From contig CADEFN010000006.1 of assembly GCA_902826615.1 (NCBI GenBank), positions 248,001-312,000 of the forward strand: a stretch of DNA of 64,000 nucleotides, in the 5' to 3' direction. Of this stretch, positions 52,419 to 61,546 are shown piece by piece. The notes below the pieces were generated by a model. That model made no database searches, was not told the DNA's origin, and saw only the letters and a list, made by a program, of their open reading frames with translations. Position numbers and translations under genes: made by a program. Within the stretch, counting starts at the first letter, position 1, and each line of letters opens with the position of its first letter. This DNA is from an uncultured Gemmatimonadota bacterium (GTDB lineage Bacteria > Gemmatimonadota > Gemmatimonadetes > Gemmatimonadales > Gemmatimonadaceae).

Positions 52419-52776
52419 GTGTCTCACCGGTCGGTACCAGGTGACGCAGTACTGTTGCGCCGAGTCATCGCCACGTTAGCTCTGACGCTTCTCTGGACCA
52501 CCATGGCGGGAGAGCTGCAGGGCCAGCCGTCAGTCCGCGCGTGGGGTGTTTCGGTTTTGCTGGGTGTCGGCTCTCCCGATGGCTTCGGCGGTCTTGTTGA
52601 CGGCAAAACGCTCGCAGCATCCGGGCTGATCGTCGACCACCGCGGGGTGGGGAAGCGTCTGGGATACCGGGTGGAATGGCCTGGCGCTGCACCTCGGTCG
52701 CTTTGCACCGTTTGCCGAGTCACGTATTGGTAGCGGTGTTGATCTGTTCTCGGTCGGACTCAGACTGCGGCCCTGA
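52419..52776 (+). pseudogene. Frameshifted remnant of a small outer-membrane-type protein
   Basis: The first frame has a signal peptide (VIATLALTLLWTTMAG, ending GELQGQ) and a Gly/Val-rich start (GVSVLLGVGSPDGFGG), then loses sense after GYRVEWPGA. A neighbouring frame continues with WNGLALHLGRFAPFAE and ends GVDLFSVGLRLRP, a C-terminal amphipathic strand like the last strand of an outer-membrane barrel. A single frameshift near 52670-52685 joins the two. The whole is only about 118 residues, so internal sequence is probably missing as well. Confidence 0.45.
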
Positions 52777-52839
52777 GCTGTTGCGCGAGCGGCGCCGGGA
52801 CTGCAGATAACAGGGTCCCGTCGAGATTGAGGTCTGTGC

Positions 52840-53538
52840 ATGCGCCTGATTGCCTGGAACTGCTGCGCCGGCCCGCTCGCGGAAAAGCTGCGGGCCATCC
52901 GGCCTCTCCGGGCGGACCTCATCGTCCTGCCGGAGTCTCCGCGCGTCGACACCGGTCCGCACGCAGTCTGGATTGGGGAGAACCCGAGAAAGGGGCTCGC
53001 CGTGTTTGCCACTCCGCCCTGGCGAGTCGAGCGCATCGACCTCTCACCCGTGGTGCTGCCTCGTTACTTCCTCCCCGTTCGGGTCACGGGGCCGGAGACA
53101 TTCGCGCTGTGGGGAGTGTGGGCGCACAACTTCGGTGCGGACCGCTACGTGCGTGCCACCCACCGCGCGCTGGACGAATGCCACGAACACTTACTCCGCG
53201 AACAACCCATCCTGCTCGGTGACTTCAACTCCCATACACAATGGGATCATCAGCACCCGCCACACCTGGGTCATTCGGCGCTGGTGGCTCGCCTGGCTGC
53301 CCTCGGCTACTCCAGCGCGTATCACCACTATCGCGACCGAGTGCATGGTGAGGAGGGGCACGCGACGTTCTACGAGTACCGTCATCGGCACAGACCCTAT
53401 CACCTCGACTACGTCTTTGCTCCGGCGGCCCTAACATCACGAATCGTGCGCGTGAGTGTTGGCCAGCACCGCCGGTGGTCGCGGTGGAGCGACCACATGC
53501 CCCTGACCGTGGAGTTTTCACCCAGCGTACCCGCCTAA
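52840..53538 (+). CDS. Endonuclease/exonuclease/phosphatase family protein
   Basis: A 232-residue cytoplasmic protein of the EEP superfamily (DNase I/exonuclease III-like). Motifs: MRLIAWNCCAG (Asn7), LIVLPESPR (Glu metal ligand), QPILLGDFNSH (Asp and Asn), HRPYHLDYVFA (Asp), and the C-terminal catalytic His in WSDHMPLTVEF. Such enzymes hydrolyse phosphodiesters in nucleic acids, inositol phosphates or lipids. The substrate is not evident. The TAA stop sits in GCCTAAC and overlaps the TAG stop of the convergent kinase gene. Confidence 0.88.
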   Translation: MRLIAWNCCAGPLAEKLRAIRPLRADLIVLPESPRVDTGPHAVWIGENPRKGLAVFATPPWRVERIDLSPVVLPRYFLPVRVTGPETFALWGVWAHNFGADRYVRATHRALDECHEHLLREQPILLGDFNSHTQWDHQHPPHLGHSALVARLAALGYSSAYHHYRDRVHGEEGHATFYEYRHRHRPYHLDYVFAPAALTSRIVRVSVGQHRRWSRWSDHMPLTVEFSPSVPA

Positions 53539-55952
53539 CGCTGCGAACTGAAGCCCACGGTCGTGAGCAGCGCAGGCCAGCTCGGCGTCGCCACCAGCGA
53601 AGCAAAGAGTGGTGATCGGAGTGGCTCGCTCGAAAAGAACGGGTCGCGCAACTCGGCGGCACGTTGCAGAGCGGCGAGTGCGGCACCGGTCTCGCCGAGT
53701 CCGGCATACACCTTGGCCAGGGCCGGTTGCGCGCCGGGGAGGTCAGCAGCGCGTCGCAGCTGCGTGACAAGGGCCCGGGCACCTGCCGTGTCTCCACTTT
53801 TCGCCAGCGCGAAGCCAAGGGTTCCGGTGACCGTGTGGACGCCGGGTGCCAGGCGGCTCGCTTCGCGCAATTCGCTCAGGGCTTCCACGTACTGACCTGC
53901 ATAACACAACACGGTGCCCAGCATGAATCGCGGCACGGCCTGCGACGGATCGGCGTCGATCACCCGACGCAGCAACACCACCGCGGCATCGTGTTCGCCA
54001 CCTAACGACATGGCAACGCCTTGGAGGGCCTGGGGCAGGGGAGCGCCGGCGTCGAGCCGCGCCGCCGCCGCAAAAGCATCTCGAGCCCCCGCGGCATCGC
54101 CCGTGAGGAGGCGGTTCTCTCCCAGCCACTGCATGGCGGTGGCATCGGCGGAGTCGAGCTGGACCGCCCGCGCCAGCGCGACACGCGACGCCTCCCAACG
54201 CCAAACGCCCATATGCAGGTATCCCAGTGCCGCGTGCGCCGGTGCAAGCGTACTGTCGAGGGCGAGCGCGCGTTCGGCGGCTCGTTCGATGCGCCCCGAC
54301 CGATCGATGGCCGCGCCGGTATACAGCGGCAGCACCGCGTGTGCCTGTGCGAGTTCAGCCCAGGCGCGCGCAAAGAGGGAGTCGCCCGCGATCGCCGACT
54401 CGAACCGGGTGATGGCTTCGCGAAGCGATGTTGCCCCACGGCGCTGGAGGAGATAGTGACCGCGGAGGTAGTGATCGTACGCCACCGGGTTGCGTGTGCT
54501 CTCGAGGTCGGGGCCCTGTCCCGCTGTCACTCCTGCGCGTACAACCGCAGCGACGCTGGCCGCTATGGCGCCCTGGAGCGCGTACAGTTCCGTCGCCGGC
54601 CGGTCATACGTTTCCGACCAAACCGCGACGCCATCTGACACATTGGAGAGTTGGGTGGAGATGCGCACACGGTCACCGCGTCGCTGCACGGATCCCTCGA
54701 GCGTCATGGTGACGCCGAGTTGCTGCGCGACGGTAGCTGGTGCGGTGGTGGCGGCCGCCATCGAACGCGCCGCCATGCGTGATGCGACACGAACACCCGG
54801 AACACGCGACAACGCGTTGATGATTTCGTCGGTCACGCCCTGGGCGAGGTAGGCGTCGGCCGTGTCGGATGAGGCCAGCTCGAGTGGGAGCACCGCGATG
54901 GTGGGAGGGCCGGCAGCCGCCTGCTCGCCGCGACCCTTCAGCGCCCATAGTCCCGCGACGGCCAGCAGGAGCACCGCGCCCGCGATGATCAGGGGACGCA
55001 AACGACGACCTGCCGCCGGGCGCGCCTGCGCCGGAATGGAGGCGAGTGAGGGCACGGCACCGCTCACCAGTGCCGGATCATCGAGCGACGCAAGCAGTGC
55101 CTCACCACTTGCCGGGCGTTCGGCGGGATCCTTTGCCAGGCAGCGAGAAACGAGGGCGGCCAGGGCAATCGGAGTGCCAGGCCGCGCAGTCGCCAGGGGT
55201 TCCGGCGTTTGGGTGAGATGCGCGGTCATCACCTCCGCAATCGACGCCCCCGAAAAGGGGGGCCGGCCCGCGAGCATTTCCCACGCCATGATGCCGACGG
55301 AGTAGATGTCGACACGCTGGTCGGCTGCCGGGTCGGCCACCACCTGCTCCGGCGCCATGTAGGCCGGCGTACCTAACGACATTCCCACTCGCGTGAGTGT
55401 GCGAGCGGTGTCCTGCGTCGCGCCGGGGCGAGAATCCACGAGAGCCTTGGCCACGCCAAAGTCGGCGACCACGGCCACACCGCCACTGAGCAGGATGTTG
55501 TCGGGCTTGATGTCACGATGTACGATGCCGCGACCATGCGCGTAGGCCAGCGCACGTGCCACGTCGCGCAGGATGGAGACGACATCGGGGATCAGGAGCG
55601 GCCGGCTGGCGATGCGAGCTCGCAGCGACTCGCCCTCGACCAGCGGCATGATGAAGTACGGGAGATGCCCGGACGTCCCCGCCGCAATCACCGGCACGAT
55701 GTTGGGGTGTTGCAGCCCCGCCGAGAGCATGATCTCGCGATGAAAGCGGTCTGCCGAGAGTCCCTCGGCGACACTTTCGGGGAGGATCTTCACGACCACA
55801 CGCCGGTCCAGCGAAACGTCCCGCGCGACAAAAACGCGTGACATCCCGCCGCCGCCGAGTTCCCGTTCAATCACGAAAGCAGCGCCGAGCGCCTCCTGGA
55901 GGCTGCCTTGCACGTGGTCGGTGGGAGGGGTGCCGCCGGTGGGGGAAGTCAT
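53535..55952 (-). CDS. Transmembrane Ser/Thr kinase with TPR sensor region
   Basis: An 805-residue receptor. The cytoplasmic kinase (residues 25-290) has GGGGMSRVFVA, VVVKILPES, IVHRDIKPDN, ADFGVAK, GTPAYMAPEQ and YSVGIMAWEML, all intact. A TM helix follows at about 322-340 (RPLIIAGAVLLLAVAGLW). The C-terminal part begins with a TolB/adenylate-cyclase-associated region (IAVLPLELASSDTADAYLAQG, then VAQQLGVTMTLEGSVQRRGD) and continues as TPR units (AWAELAQAHAVLPLY, ALGYLHMGVWRWEASRVAL, LGTVLCYAGQYVEALSEL). The gene is alone. It is the full-length counterpart of the deleted gene at 7422-8315. Confidence 0.92.
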   Translation of the reverse strand: MTSPTGGTPPTDHVQGSLQEALGAAFVIERELGGGGMSRVFVARDVSLDRRVVVKILPESVAEGLSADRFHREIMLSAGLQHPNIVPVIAAGTSGHLPYFIMPLVEGESLRARIASRPLLIPDVVSILRDVARALAYAHGRGIVHRDIKPDNILLSGGVAVVADFGVAKALVDSRPGATQDTARTLTRVGMSLGTPAYMAPEQVVADPAADQRVDIYSVGIMAWEMLAGRPPFSGASIAEVMTAHLTQTPEPLATARPGTPIALAALVSRCLAKDPAERPASGEALLASLDDPALVSGAVPSLASIPAQARPAAGRRLRPLIIAGAVLLLAVAGLWALKGRGEQAAAGPPTIAVLPLELASSDTADAYLAQGVTDEIINALSRVPGVRVASRMAARSMAAATTAPATVAQQLGVTMTLEGSVQRRGDRVRISTQLSNVSDGVAVWSETYDRPATELYALQGAIAASVAAVVRAGVTAGQGPDLESTRNPVAYDHYLRGHYLLQRRGATSLREAITRFESAIAGDSLFARAWAELAQAHAVLPLYTGAAIDRSGRIERAAERALALDSTLAPAHAALGYLHMGVWRWEASRVALARAVQLDSADATAMQWLGENRLLTGDAAGARDAFAAAARLDAGAPLPQALQGVAMSLGGEHDAAVVLLRRVIDADPSQAVPRFMLGTVLCYAGQYVEALSELREASRLAPGVHTVTGTLGFALAKSGDTAGARALVTQLRRAADLPGAQPALAKVYAGLGETGAALAALQRAAELRDPFFSSEPLRSPLFASLVATPSWPALLTTVGFSSQR

Positions 55953-56014
55953 GGGCTCGGGTTAGTCTACTGGGCTGTGACAACTATGACAGCCGAAAGG
56001 GACGACCCGTTTGC

Positions 56015-56370
56015 CAGAAGCCGTCCAGCGAAGCTGGGAGCGGCTGGTCACACCATCGCAGGCGTACGAACCTATGGACGGCGCGCGTCTCGAGCAGACC
56101 GCGGTGGAGGCGGTGTACGCCCCGCGCAGACCGGTACACCCACCGTCACACCTGTCATGTGACGGTTTTCGTCCCACGCGGAGCGGTGCGGATGGGGGTC
56201 CGTGGCGCGCCGGATGCCGTGTATCGGGTTGGGGAGGTGTTTTCATGAACGCCCCTCCGATGTACACCAGGGTCCGCGCCAATGCCAGCGCCACGGACTC
56301 GGCAGCATTCACTGCAACGTTTGTCTGTGACCGCGATGGCCCACTCACCTCGCAAGCTACGGACCGCTAG
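56015..56370 (+). pseudogene. Cupin pseudogene, paralogue of 57524-57958
   Basis: Three consecutive segments in changing frames match the intact cupin: MDGARLEQTAVEAVYAP in one frame, THRHTCHVTVFVPRGAVRMG with GAPDAVYRVGEVF in a second, and RVRANASATDSAAFTATF with VCDRDG back in the first. Two frameshifts are therefore needed, one at about 56122-56140 and one near 56243. The signal peptide is missing. The two cupins flank the SDR gene and are about 1.5 kb apart. Confidence 0.82.
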
Positions 56371-56397
56371 GCGAGGTGGGCAGTCACGCACCTGTGA

Positions 56398-57357
56398 TCA
56401 GGGGGCCTTGAGCCGCGCCAGCGCCTCATCGAGCATCTTCACCAGTGCTTCGCGGTCGTAGCTGAAGGCGTGCCCCTGATTGAGTTGCACGAGTTCCTCG
56501 ATCTGCTTGCGAATGGTGACCTCCGCCTGGCGAGCGGCGGGCACTACCATGTAACGCGCCTGCGGTTTGGGGTTGCGGATGGCGTCGAGTGCGGCGAGGG
56601 CCACGGCATCCGGCTCCGGATAATTGTCGTAGTTGCCCATGGCGGCCACCATGTTCTTCATCTGCGGTTCGAACGGTGTGCCCTTGGAGCGTTCGAGAGC
56701 GGCCTCGACCTGCGCCAGGGTGTTGCGTCCGATCTCGGAGCGGTAGTTGCCCGGCTCGATCGAGCTGACGCCAACCCCGAAACGTGTCATCTCGGCGCCT
56801 AGCGCGTCGCCATACGCCTCGACGGCGTGTTTGCTCATACTGTACGGGCCAAAGAGGGGGCCGGAGAGGATCCCCGAAATGGAGGAGATGTTCACCACGC
56901 GCCCTTTGGAGGCGATAATCAGTGGGGCAACGGCCCGTGTCACCCGCCACACCCCAAACACATTCACTTCAAACAGATCGCGGAGTTCGCGTTCGTCGAC
57001 GTCGATGAGTGGAGCGGCCATGGCGATGCCGGCGTTGTTCACCACACCATACAGTCCACGTCCGCGCTGCTTGATCAAGTCCACCACGGCGGCAACGTCG
57101 GCCGGGCTGGTGACGTCGAGGCGAACCCCTTCCATGTTGGGAATCTTCGAGAGGGCCGCGATGTCCTCGGGCTTGCGCGCACCAGCGTAGACGTGAAAGC
57201 CCTGCGTCGCGAGTGTCTCGGCGATCTTCCTGCCGATGCCTGAGCTGGCGCCGGTCACGAGTACGGCGGCTCCAGGTGCAGGCTGCGCGGCGAGGGACGG
57301 GGAAAAGGTTGTCGCGACGACGCAGGAAAGGGTGCCCAGCAGGTGACGAAGACGCAT
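56398..57357 (-). CDS. Exported short-chain dehydrogenase/reductase (SDR)
   Basis: An SDR of about 319 residues with an N-terminal signal-like segment (RLRHLLGTLSCVVATTF, ending SLAAQP) before the Rossmann fold. Motifs are intact: TGASSGIG cofactor loop, LDVTSP, VVNNAGIAMA, the catalytic Ser in NISSISG, and Tyr-Lys in YSMSKHA. Most SDRs are cytoplasmic, so the leader is unusual; it may be real export or a membrane anchor. The gene lies between a cupin pseudogene and an intact cupin, which points to a duplicated cupin unit rather than an operon. Substrate unknown. Confidence 0.87.
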   Translation of the reverse strand: MRLRHLLGTLSCVVATTFSPSLAAQPAPGAAVLVTGASSGIGRKIAETLATQGFHVYAGARKPEDIAALSKIPNMEGVRLDVTSPADVAAVVDLIKQRGRGLYGVVNNAGIAMAAPLIDVDERELRDLFEVNVFGVWRVTRAVAPLIIASKGRVVNISSISGILSGPLFGPYSMSKHAVEAYGDALGAEMTRFGVGVSSIEPGNYRSEIGRNTLAQVEAALERSKGTPFEPQMKNMVAAMGNYDNYPEPDAVALAALDAIRNPKPQARYMVVPAARQAEVTIRKQIEELVQLNQGHAFSYDREALVKMLDEALARLKAP

Positions 57358-57523
57358 GAGAGTCATGGGATGGAGTTCGTCGGGAAAGCTATTCGAACGA
57401 GGGGAGCTAGGGACCCGCGTTGGGGCAGGCCGTAACGGTGAAGGGACGTTCCCCGCCGATGCGTGCCGGTCATCCCGTGAGTGTTGTGCAATGCGGCGCC
57501 ACTTTCCTACCTTCTCCAGTCAT

Positions 57524-57958
57524 ATGACCCAACTTCGACTGGCAGTAATCGTATTCGGTGCGGTCGCCCTCCCCTGGGGAGCGTCCGCCGTCATCCCCTC
57601 GGCCAATGCTCGTCAGACGGGACGAAGCCGCCTGGTGTTCGAGCAAAAGCTCGACGTCATGGATGGCACGAAACTCAAGCAGACAGTTGTTGAGGTGGTT
57701 TATGCGCCGGGGCAGTCCGGCGCGCCGCATCGACACAACTGCCATGTGACGGTGTTTGTGACTCGTGGCGCCGTACGCATGGGGGTGCGTGGTGCGCCGG
57801 ATTCCGTCTACCAGGTGGGGCAGGTATTCCATGAGCGCCCGTCAGACGTACATCAGGTCGGCGCAAATGCCAGTGCGACGGACTCGGCGGCCTTCACCGC
57901 GACATTTGTCTGTGACCGTGATGGCCAGCTGACACTTCCAGCGAGCGCCACGCAATGA
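57524..57958 (+). CDS. Secreted cupin-fold protein
   Basis: A 144-residue exported protein starting at the ATG of MTQLRLAVIVF; the signal peptide ends near GASA. The cupin barrel is small, with a metal-binding pattern APHRHNCHVTVFVTRGAVRM (His, His, His) and later VFHERPSDVHQVGANAS. This resembles single-domain cupins that bind a divalent metal and may act on small molecules. An upstream in-frame ATG at 57491 would lengthen the signal. It is the intact twin of the pseudogene at 56015-56370. Confidence 0.82.
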   Translation: MTQLRLAVIVFGAVALPWGASAVIPSANARQTGRSRLVFEQKLDVMDGTKLKQTVVEVVYAPGQSGAPHRHNCHVTVFVTRGAVRMGVRGAPDSVYQVGQVFHERPSDVHQVGANASATDSAAFTATFVCDRDGQLTLPASATQ

Positions 57959-57985
57959 CATGACGCCGTGTACTCGCGTCCCGCT

Positions 57986-58010
57986 CCCCGCCTCGACTGC
58001 TGAGGCGGGG
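57986..58010. terminator. Bidirectional hairpin terminator
   Basis: CCCCGCCTC (57986-57994) and GAGGCGGGG (58002-58010) form a perfect 9-bp GC stem with a 7-nt loop. It sits 28 bp after the cupin stop and 16 bp before the stop of the convergent dienelactone hydrolase gene. Confidence 0.75.
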
Positions 58011-58026
58011 GAGGGCGCCACCTTGT

Positions 58027-58917
58027 TCAGCGAACGTGGGCGCGGAAAAATGCGAGCGTCCGGTCCCACGCAAGTTTGGCCGCCGCGGCGTCGAACCGTG
58101 GCGTGGTGTTATTGTTGAAGCCGTGTTGTGTGCCAGGATACAGGTGACGTTCGTAACGCACGCTGGCTGCTTTTAGCGCGGTCTCGAAGTCCGGCCAGCT
58201 GGCATTGATCCGCGGATCGTTTTCGGCGGACTGAATCATCAATGGCGCACGGATCTTCGGCACCTCGGCAAGGTCGGGCGAGGAACCGTAGAACGCCACG
58301 CCCGCCGAGAGGTCACCGCCCAGCCGCGTGGCGAGATAGTTGACCATCCCTCCGCCGTAACAAAAGCCGACCGCGCCGATTTTCCCGCTGCATTCCGGTC
58401 GCGCCTTGAGAAAGCCGGCAGCGGCAACAAAGTCCTCACGCGTTTTCAGCTGCTCCAGCTTGCCAAAGGCCTCACGCGCCTTGTCTTCGTCTCCGGGATA
58501 TCCGCCTAACGGGAAAAGCGCATCCGGCGCAAACGCCACAAAGCCATCGACGGCCAGACGTCGGGCGATGTCTTCGATGTGCGGATTCAGTCCACGGTTC
58601 TCGTGGATCACCAGGATGCCGGGTGCGCGCCCCGACGCGCCCGCGGGACGCGCCAAATAGCCGCGCATGGTCCCGGAACCATTCGGCGAGGGATACTCGA
58701 TGTGCTCCTGCACCATCCGCGCATCGTCGTGCTTCACGACCTGCGCTTCGACAAACTTCGGGCTCAGCTGATCGAGCAGCATCGCGGCCGTCACGCCACC
58801 CACCGCAAACTTCGACGCGCGGTCAAGAAAGGTTCGGCGATCAATGCCGCCATGGACATAGGCGTCGAACAGAATGAGGAGCTCCTGATCGAAGTCGTGT
58901 GCGGTCTTTTGGGTCAT
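58027..58917 (-). CDS. Dienelactone hydrolase family protein
   Basis: A protein of about 296 residues starting at the ATG of MTQKTAHDFDQEL. An N-terminal helical segment (DRRTFLDRASKFAVGGVTAAML) has the look of a twin-arginine or membrane-anchoring stretch, as in other dienelactone hydrolases of this type. The catalytic triad is visible: Cys in VGFCYGGGM, Asp in SAENDPRI and His in GTQHGFNN, with the Glu of VIHENRGLNP that positions the Cys. These enzymes open enol-lactones in aromatic catabolism; other ester substrates are possible. The upstream start at 58974 overlaps the DinB gene end. Confidence 0.9.
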   Translation of the reverse strand: MTQKTAHDFDQELLILFDAYVHGGIDRRTFLDRASKFAVGGVTAAMLLDQLSPKFVEAQVVKHDDARMVQEHIEYPSPNGSGTMRGYLARPAGASGRAPGILVIHENRGLNPHIEDIARRLAVDGFVAFAPDALFPLGGYPGDEDKAREAFGKLEQLKTREDFVAAAGFLKARPECSGKIGAVGFCYGGGMVNYLATRLGGDLSAGVAFYGSSPDLAEVPKIRAPLMIQSAENDPRINASWPDFETALKAASVRYERHLYPGTQHGFNNNTTPRFDAAAAKLAWDRTLAFFRAHVR

Positions 58918-58970
58918 CGGTGCACCTGCTGGCCGGTGGTGAGTTACACAGATGTAAGGTGTCGCTCGCA

Positions 58971-59474
58971 TCACGTGGGCGCAAACGTGCCTTCCCTCGG
59001 CCCTCTCGCGGCTGCGGCAATCTGCCGGATGGCCCCGAAGTGGTAGGCGAGGTGTGCAATACTCGAGATAATTCCTCGCAGCTCAATGGGATTGGTCTCC
59101 CGAGGTGTGGCGAGGATCTCTTTCCATAGTACAACCTCGCGCGCGAGCCCCTCACGAATCGCCTGCCAGTCGTCGTCACCGACAGCACGCACCTTCCACG
59201 CTTCGTCCCATTTGGCGTTGGCAAAGGGGTTGCCACCTTCGCGAGCCCACTGATTCATGAGTGCAAGACCATATGTCACGTGTGTGACGTGGGCCGCAAT
59301 CGATGCCCCCTCATGGACCGACGACGAGGCCTGCGCCGCTGTCAGCGCGTCAAGGGAGCGCATGAGTCCGGCGTCGCCCGAGTTGAGCATGTAGGCACCG
59401 CCGCCAGGGGGAGCTCCGTCAACGAGCTCGCGGAAAAGGTCGGCAAGGGCGCTCGGCAGGTGTGAATTGGTCAT
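58971..59474 (-). CDS. DinB-like metal-binding protein
   Basis: A 167-residue four-helix protein of the DinB/YfiT superfamily. Possible metal-binding histidines are in IAAHVTHVTYGL and IAHLAYHFGAIRQ. Such proteins bind a metal in the bundle and include thiol transferases and proteins of unknown function. It lies 54 bp upstream of the dienelactone hydrolase gene on the same strand and may be co-transcribed. Confidence 0.85.
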   Translation of the reverse strand: MTNSHLPSALADLFRELVDGAPPGGGAYMLNSGDAGLMRSLDALTAAQASSSVHEGASIAAHVTHVTYGLALMNQWAREGGNPFANAKWDEAWKVRAVGDDDWQAIREGLAREVVLWKEILATPRETNPIELRGIISSIAHLAYHFGAIRQIAAAARGPREGTFAPT

Positions 59475-59651
59475 TCCGGCGGTTGTAGAAGGCCTTGGCG
59501 ATCAAGATATCGCAAACTCCGCTGGTGTCATGCGCGGGGAAAGACAACACTCTCCTGACAAGTTGTCCGTCCACGGGTGTGGTGTCAGTCGAAGCGTCGC
59601 GGCATCTTGTGGAGTCCCATCGATGTCTCACCGGCCACTGCGAGAGCCGAA

Positions 59652-61439
59652 TTGCCCAACGGTTGGTGCTGCAGGCTGCTGCAGGTATGCGTGATCCTGA
59701 CTGCGCTCATCAGCCGTCCGGCCCTGATGGACGCGCAACAGCCACGATTCACGCAGCAGATCATTCTCGTCCCCGTTCCTGAAGGTCGCGACCGCAAGCT
59801 GGCGGATGCGATGGGAGATCGCCTGCGCGAACACCTGCAGCGCGCCTATCGCAAGGCAGAGACGAACGTAGTGAGTGAGCGATCCATGGAACTGCTGCTC
59901 GAGCGGGCCGGGATCGAACGGCTCGATTCGGACACGGTGCACATCCGGGTGATGGCCCGGCAACTCAGGGCCGACGAGATTGTGCATGCAAGCGTCGAGC
60001 GGGTTGGGCCGCAGCGCCTGCGGGTGTCGGGTCGACTCCTTCTGACAAGAGACATAAAACGACTCGTCCTCACGCTCACGTCGGCCGAAGGCCCGACGAC
60101 CGACTCCGCCGGTGCGCTCTTTGCGAAAGGTGTGATTCAGGCGCGACGGCAGCTGGTCTCGCATCGGCTCTGTGAAAACGCCCTGCGTGAGTTCGAGGCC
60201 GATAGCGCCATTGGTGTGGCACGCAACGCGATCCGTCAGGGCACCGATGGCGCCCTGCTGCGCACCTGTCTCGTCAGCGCCATGCTGATGAAAGGCGACG
60301 ACTCGCGACGCATCCTCGCCGAGGCCACCCAGCTCCTGGCGATCGACAGCACGTCGTTTTTCGGTCTCGATGCGGCTGCGCGTGCGCAGGATGTACTTGG
60401 GCAGCGCGATGCGGCGGCCTCGATGTGGCTTCGGCTTTACCGCGGATGGCCCAATGACACGTCGGTATCCCGCCGAGTGGTGCGCCAGCTCCTGGCCGGC
60501 GGCAACGCGTCGCACGCCCGGCCCGTGATCACGGCCCTGTCGGATTCCGCGCCTGACGACTTGGAGTTGCTCCGCATGCGCTGGCAGGTGCTCTACACCG
60601 TGAGAGCATGGGACGACGCCGGGCGCATTGGAGACCGGCTGGCCGCCGAAGACAAACGATCACAGGACGACAGCACCTTTGCGCTCGGCCTGGCGCTGAC
60701 GCATCGCAATCGTGGTGATAGCGTCAAGGCGGTCGCGATTGCAGCCACGGGCGCGACCCGCTTCAAGGGCGACGCGCGTCTCTATGTGTTGTACACCGAC
60801 CTGGTGCAGGCCGACGCGCGGGCGGCGGTCGTCCGTGGGCTCGCCCTCTTTCCACAGGCCGCGGAACTGCATTTGCTGCGCGCCCAGGAACTCAAACGCT
60901 CCGGCAAAACCAGTGAAGCCATCGCGCCATTCCAGCGCGCGATGGCACTCGACTCGACGCTGGGGCAGGGATATCTGGCCCTGGCCCAGGCGCACGCCGA
61001 ACTCGGACAAACTGATAGCGCCCTGGTGGTGACACGACGCGCACTGCGGGCCGGCGAACCCACCACCGCCGTTGCGCAATTCGTGCTCTCGCGCGGCAAT
61101 GCCATGCTCCGCGAGGCGGGGAATACCAAACAACGCGGTGATTATCAGCATGCCATGATGTGGCTGGGTCTCGCCGACTCATTGCAGACCACGCCGCAGT
61201 CGCGGTTCCTGCTCGGCACGGCTGCCCTCACCATTGCGCAGAGCGCGGCGACGGAAGCGCCGACCACCCGCGACTGCGAACTCTCGCGGCTTTCCGGTGG
61301 ACTGGTACCGCTGGCGCGTGAAAAGATCACGGCAGGCGCGGCGGCGGCCCCCGATGCCGCCCGACAATACCTTGGCTACCTGGACCAGCTGGAAGAAACG
61401 GTCGCGCAGCAGATCACCGCGTTGTGCAATCCGAAGTGA
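59652..61439 (+). CDS. Exported TPR protein, unknown function
   Basis: A protein of about 595 residues. With the TTG at 59652 the N-terminus is a signal peptide (RLLQVCVILTALISRPALMDAQ); a GTG at 59577 and one at 59691 are alternatives. Residues 30-150 form a TolB-like domain (QQIILVPVPEGRDRKLADAMGDR) similar to those in kinase-linked TPR proteins. The rest is helical repeats of TPR type (AAARAQDVLGQRDAAASMWL, LALTHRNRGDSVKAVAIAA, ALAQAHAELGQTDSALVV). It may be a periplasmic scaffold. It shares its architecture with the outer part of the kinase at 53535. Confidence 0.78.
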   Translation: MPNGWCCRLLQVCVILTALISRPALMDAQQPRFTQQIILVPVPEGRDRKLADAMGDRLREHLQRAYRKAETNVVSERSMELLLERAGIERLDSDTVHIRVMARQLRADEIVHASVERVGPQRLRVSGRLLLTRDIKRLVLTLTSAEGPTTDSAGALFAKGVIQARRQLVSHRLCENALREFEADSAIGVARNAIRQGTDGALLRTCLVSAMLMKGDDSRRILAEATQLLAIDSTSFFGLDAAARAQDVLGQRDAAASMWLRLYRGWPNDTSVSRRVVRQLLAGGNASHARPVITALSDSAPDDLELLRMRWQVLYTVRAWDDAGRIGDRLAAEDKRSQDDSTFALGLALTHRNRGDSVKAVAIAATGATRFKGDARLYVLYTDLVQADARAAVVRGLALFPQAAELHLLRAQELKRSGKTSEAIAPFQRAMALDSTLGQGYLALAQAHAELGQTDSALVVTRRALRAGEPTTAVAQFVLSRGNAMLREAGNTKQRGDYQHAMMWLGLADSLQTTPQSRFLLGTAALTIAQSAATEAPTTRDCELSRLSGGLVPLAREKITAGAAAAPDAARQYLGYLDQLEETVAQQITALCNPK

Positions 61440-61546
61440 ACCAGCGTGGCGCGTGGACCGAGATCGGCGGTTCTACGTGTGTCATGCGGCAGTGGGCTAC
61501 CGCGCTCCGGGAGGACGGCAACGTTTAAGCGGTGGTTCAGTGACTG

